A stretch of DNA of 5,756 nucleotides from JBBQKP01 sp038326995 (GTDB lineage: Bacteria; Planctomycetota; Phycisphaerae; Tepidisphaerales; Tepidisphaeraceae), in the NCBI GenBank assembly GCA_038326995.1, contig JBBQKP010000217.1:1-5756 (forward strand), written 5' to 3'. The translations under genes were made by a program, and so were the position numbers. Below the pieces are notes generated by a model that saw only the letters and a list, made by a program, of their open reading frames with translations, ran no database searches and had not been told where the DNA came from. This document shows, in pieces, positions 5,551 through 5,756 of the stretch (its first letter is position 1; each line of letters begins with the position of its first letter).

Positions 5551-5756
5551 ATGCCAAAGACGCAAACGAGAATCAGAAGAAGTAAAAATCGATCCGGCTT
5601 CATGTCCCCCGGCTTCACCCTGATCGAGCTTCTAGTGGCGATTGGTATTCTCGTCGTCTTGGCGGGGATTCTCGTCCCGGTGGTCAGCACCGTGCGGACG
5701 CGGGCGCGTGAGGCCGACACTCTGGCGTTCATCAATCAGCTCGACTCCGCTATCAA
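5551..5756 (+). CDS. Type IV prepilin/pseudopilin, 3' end missing
   Basis: Only the first 68 residues are in the window; the gene runs off the right edge. A basic 21-residue leader ends in PG, and prepilin peptidase would cut between G21 and F22, giving FTLIE with Glu26 at +5. The hydrophobic assembly helix runs from about residue 27 to 45 (LLVAIGILVVLAGILVPVV). After it come basic and acidic residues (RTRAREADTLAFINQLDSAI), typical of the N-terminal helix of major or minor pseudopilins. GGAG at 5542-5545, five bases before ATG 5551, supports the start. No terminator lies in the 60-base gap after the gspF/pilC-like gene, so the two are probably co-transcribed. Because the C-terminal part is missing it cannot be assigned to GspG, GspH, PilA or another subclass; unlike the upstream prepilin it has the classical Gly at -1. 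Confidence 0.9.
   Translation, partial: MPKTQTRIRRSKNRSGFMSPGFTLIELLVAIGILVVLAGILVPVVSTVRTRAREADTLAFINQLDSAI

Noticed and set aside
4201..5565. Long open frame of 454 codons on the minus strand opposite the gspF/pilC-like gene
   Set aside because: It mirrors the codon bias of a clear conserved gene on the + strand, its product is Asp/Arg/His-rich without domains, and it has no ribosome site. It is an antisense artefact of GC-rich coding DNA.

Overview
The window looks like chromosomal DNA of a GC-rich planctomycete, most likely class Phycisphaerae. This is inferred from three things found together: a prepilin of the H-X9-DG type with the FTLVELLVVVGIIAILMAILLPSLNKA-like head usual in that group (positions in its entry), a PEP-CTERM surface protein, and a TTQP-repeat tail on a secreted enzyme. 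No 16S or other marker gene is present, so the placement is not firm. All recognisable genes are on the + strand. I see no tRNA, rRNA, CRISPR array, insertion sequence or phage gene.

Layout. Bases 1-728 hold the 3' part of a FkbM-like SAM-dependent methyltransferase gene. Bases 729-933 are a 205-base leader with a 14-bp tandem repeat and a nested inverted repeat. Bases 934-1968 encode a Tat-exported calcineurin-like metallophosphoesterase. Bases 1997-2995 encode a PEP-CTERM protein with a Sec signal peptide. Bases 3036-3896 encode a prepilin/pseudopilin of the H-X9-DG class. Bases 3897-4209 are noncoding, with several inverted repeats. Bases 4210-5490 encode a complete GspF/PilC-type inner-membrane platform protein. 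From 5551 to the window end there is the start of a second, differently built prepilin gene.

How the genes fit together. The right half is part of a type II secretion/type IV pilus-like locus: two prepilins with class III (prepilin peptidase) signals flank the polytopic membrane protein that would assemble them. The ATPase (GspE/PilB), prepilin peptidase and secretin are not in the window. The left half encodes proteins destined for the cell envelope or surface: the Tat-exported phosphoesterase and the PEP-CTERM protein, which would need an exosortase encoded elsewhere. No direct functional link between the two halves is visible. Each of the first four genes is separated from the next by a short or moderate gap, so partial co-transcription is possible but not shown.

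Overall this is a fairly ordinary planctomycete envelope/pilin neighbourhood. I do not see convincing evidence of an undescribed system. The most worthwhile loose ends are the structured leader before the phosphoesterase gene, the inverted repeats before the gspF/pilC-like gene, and the family of the PEP-CTERM protein.
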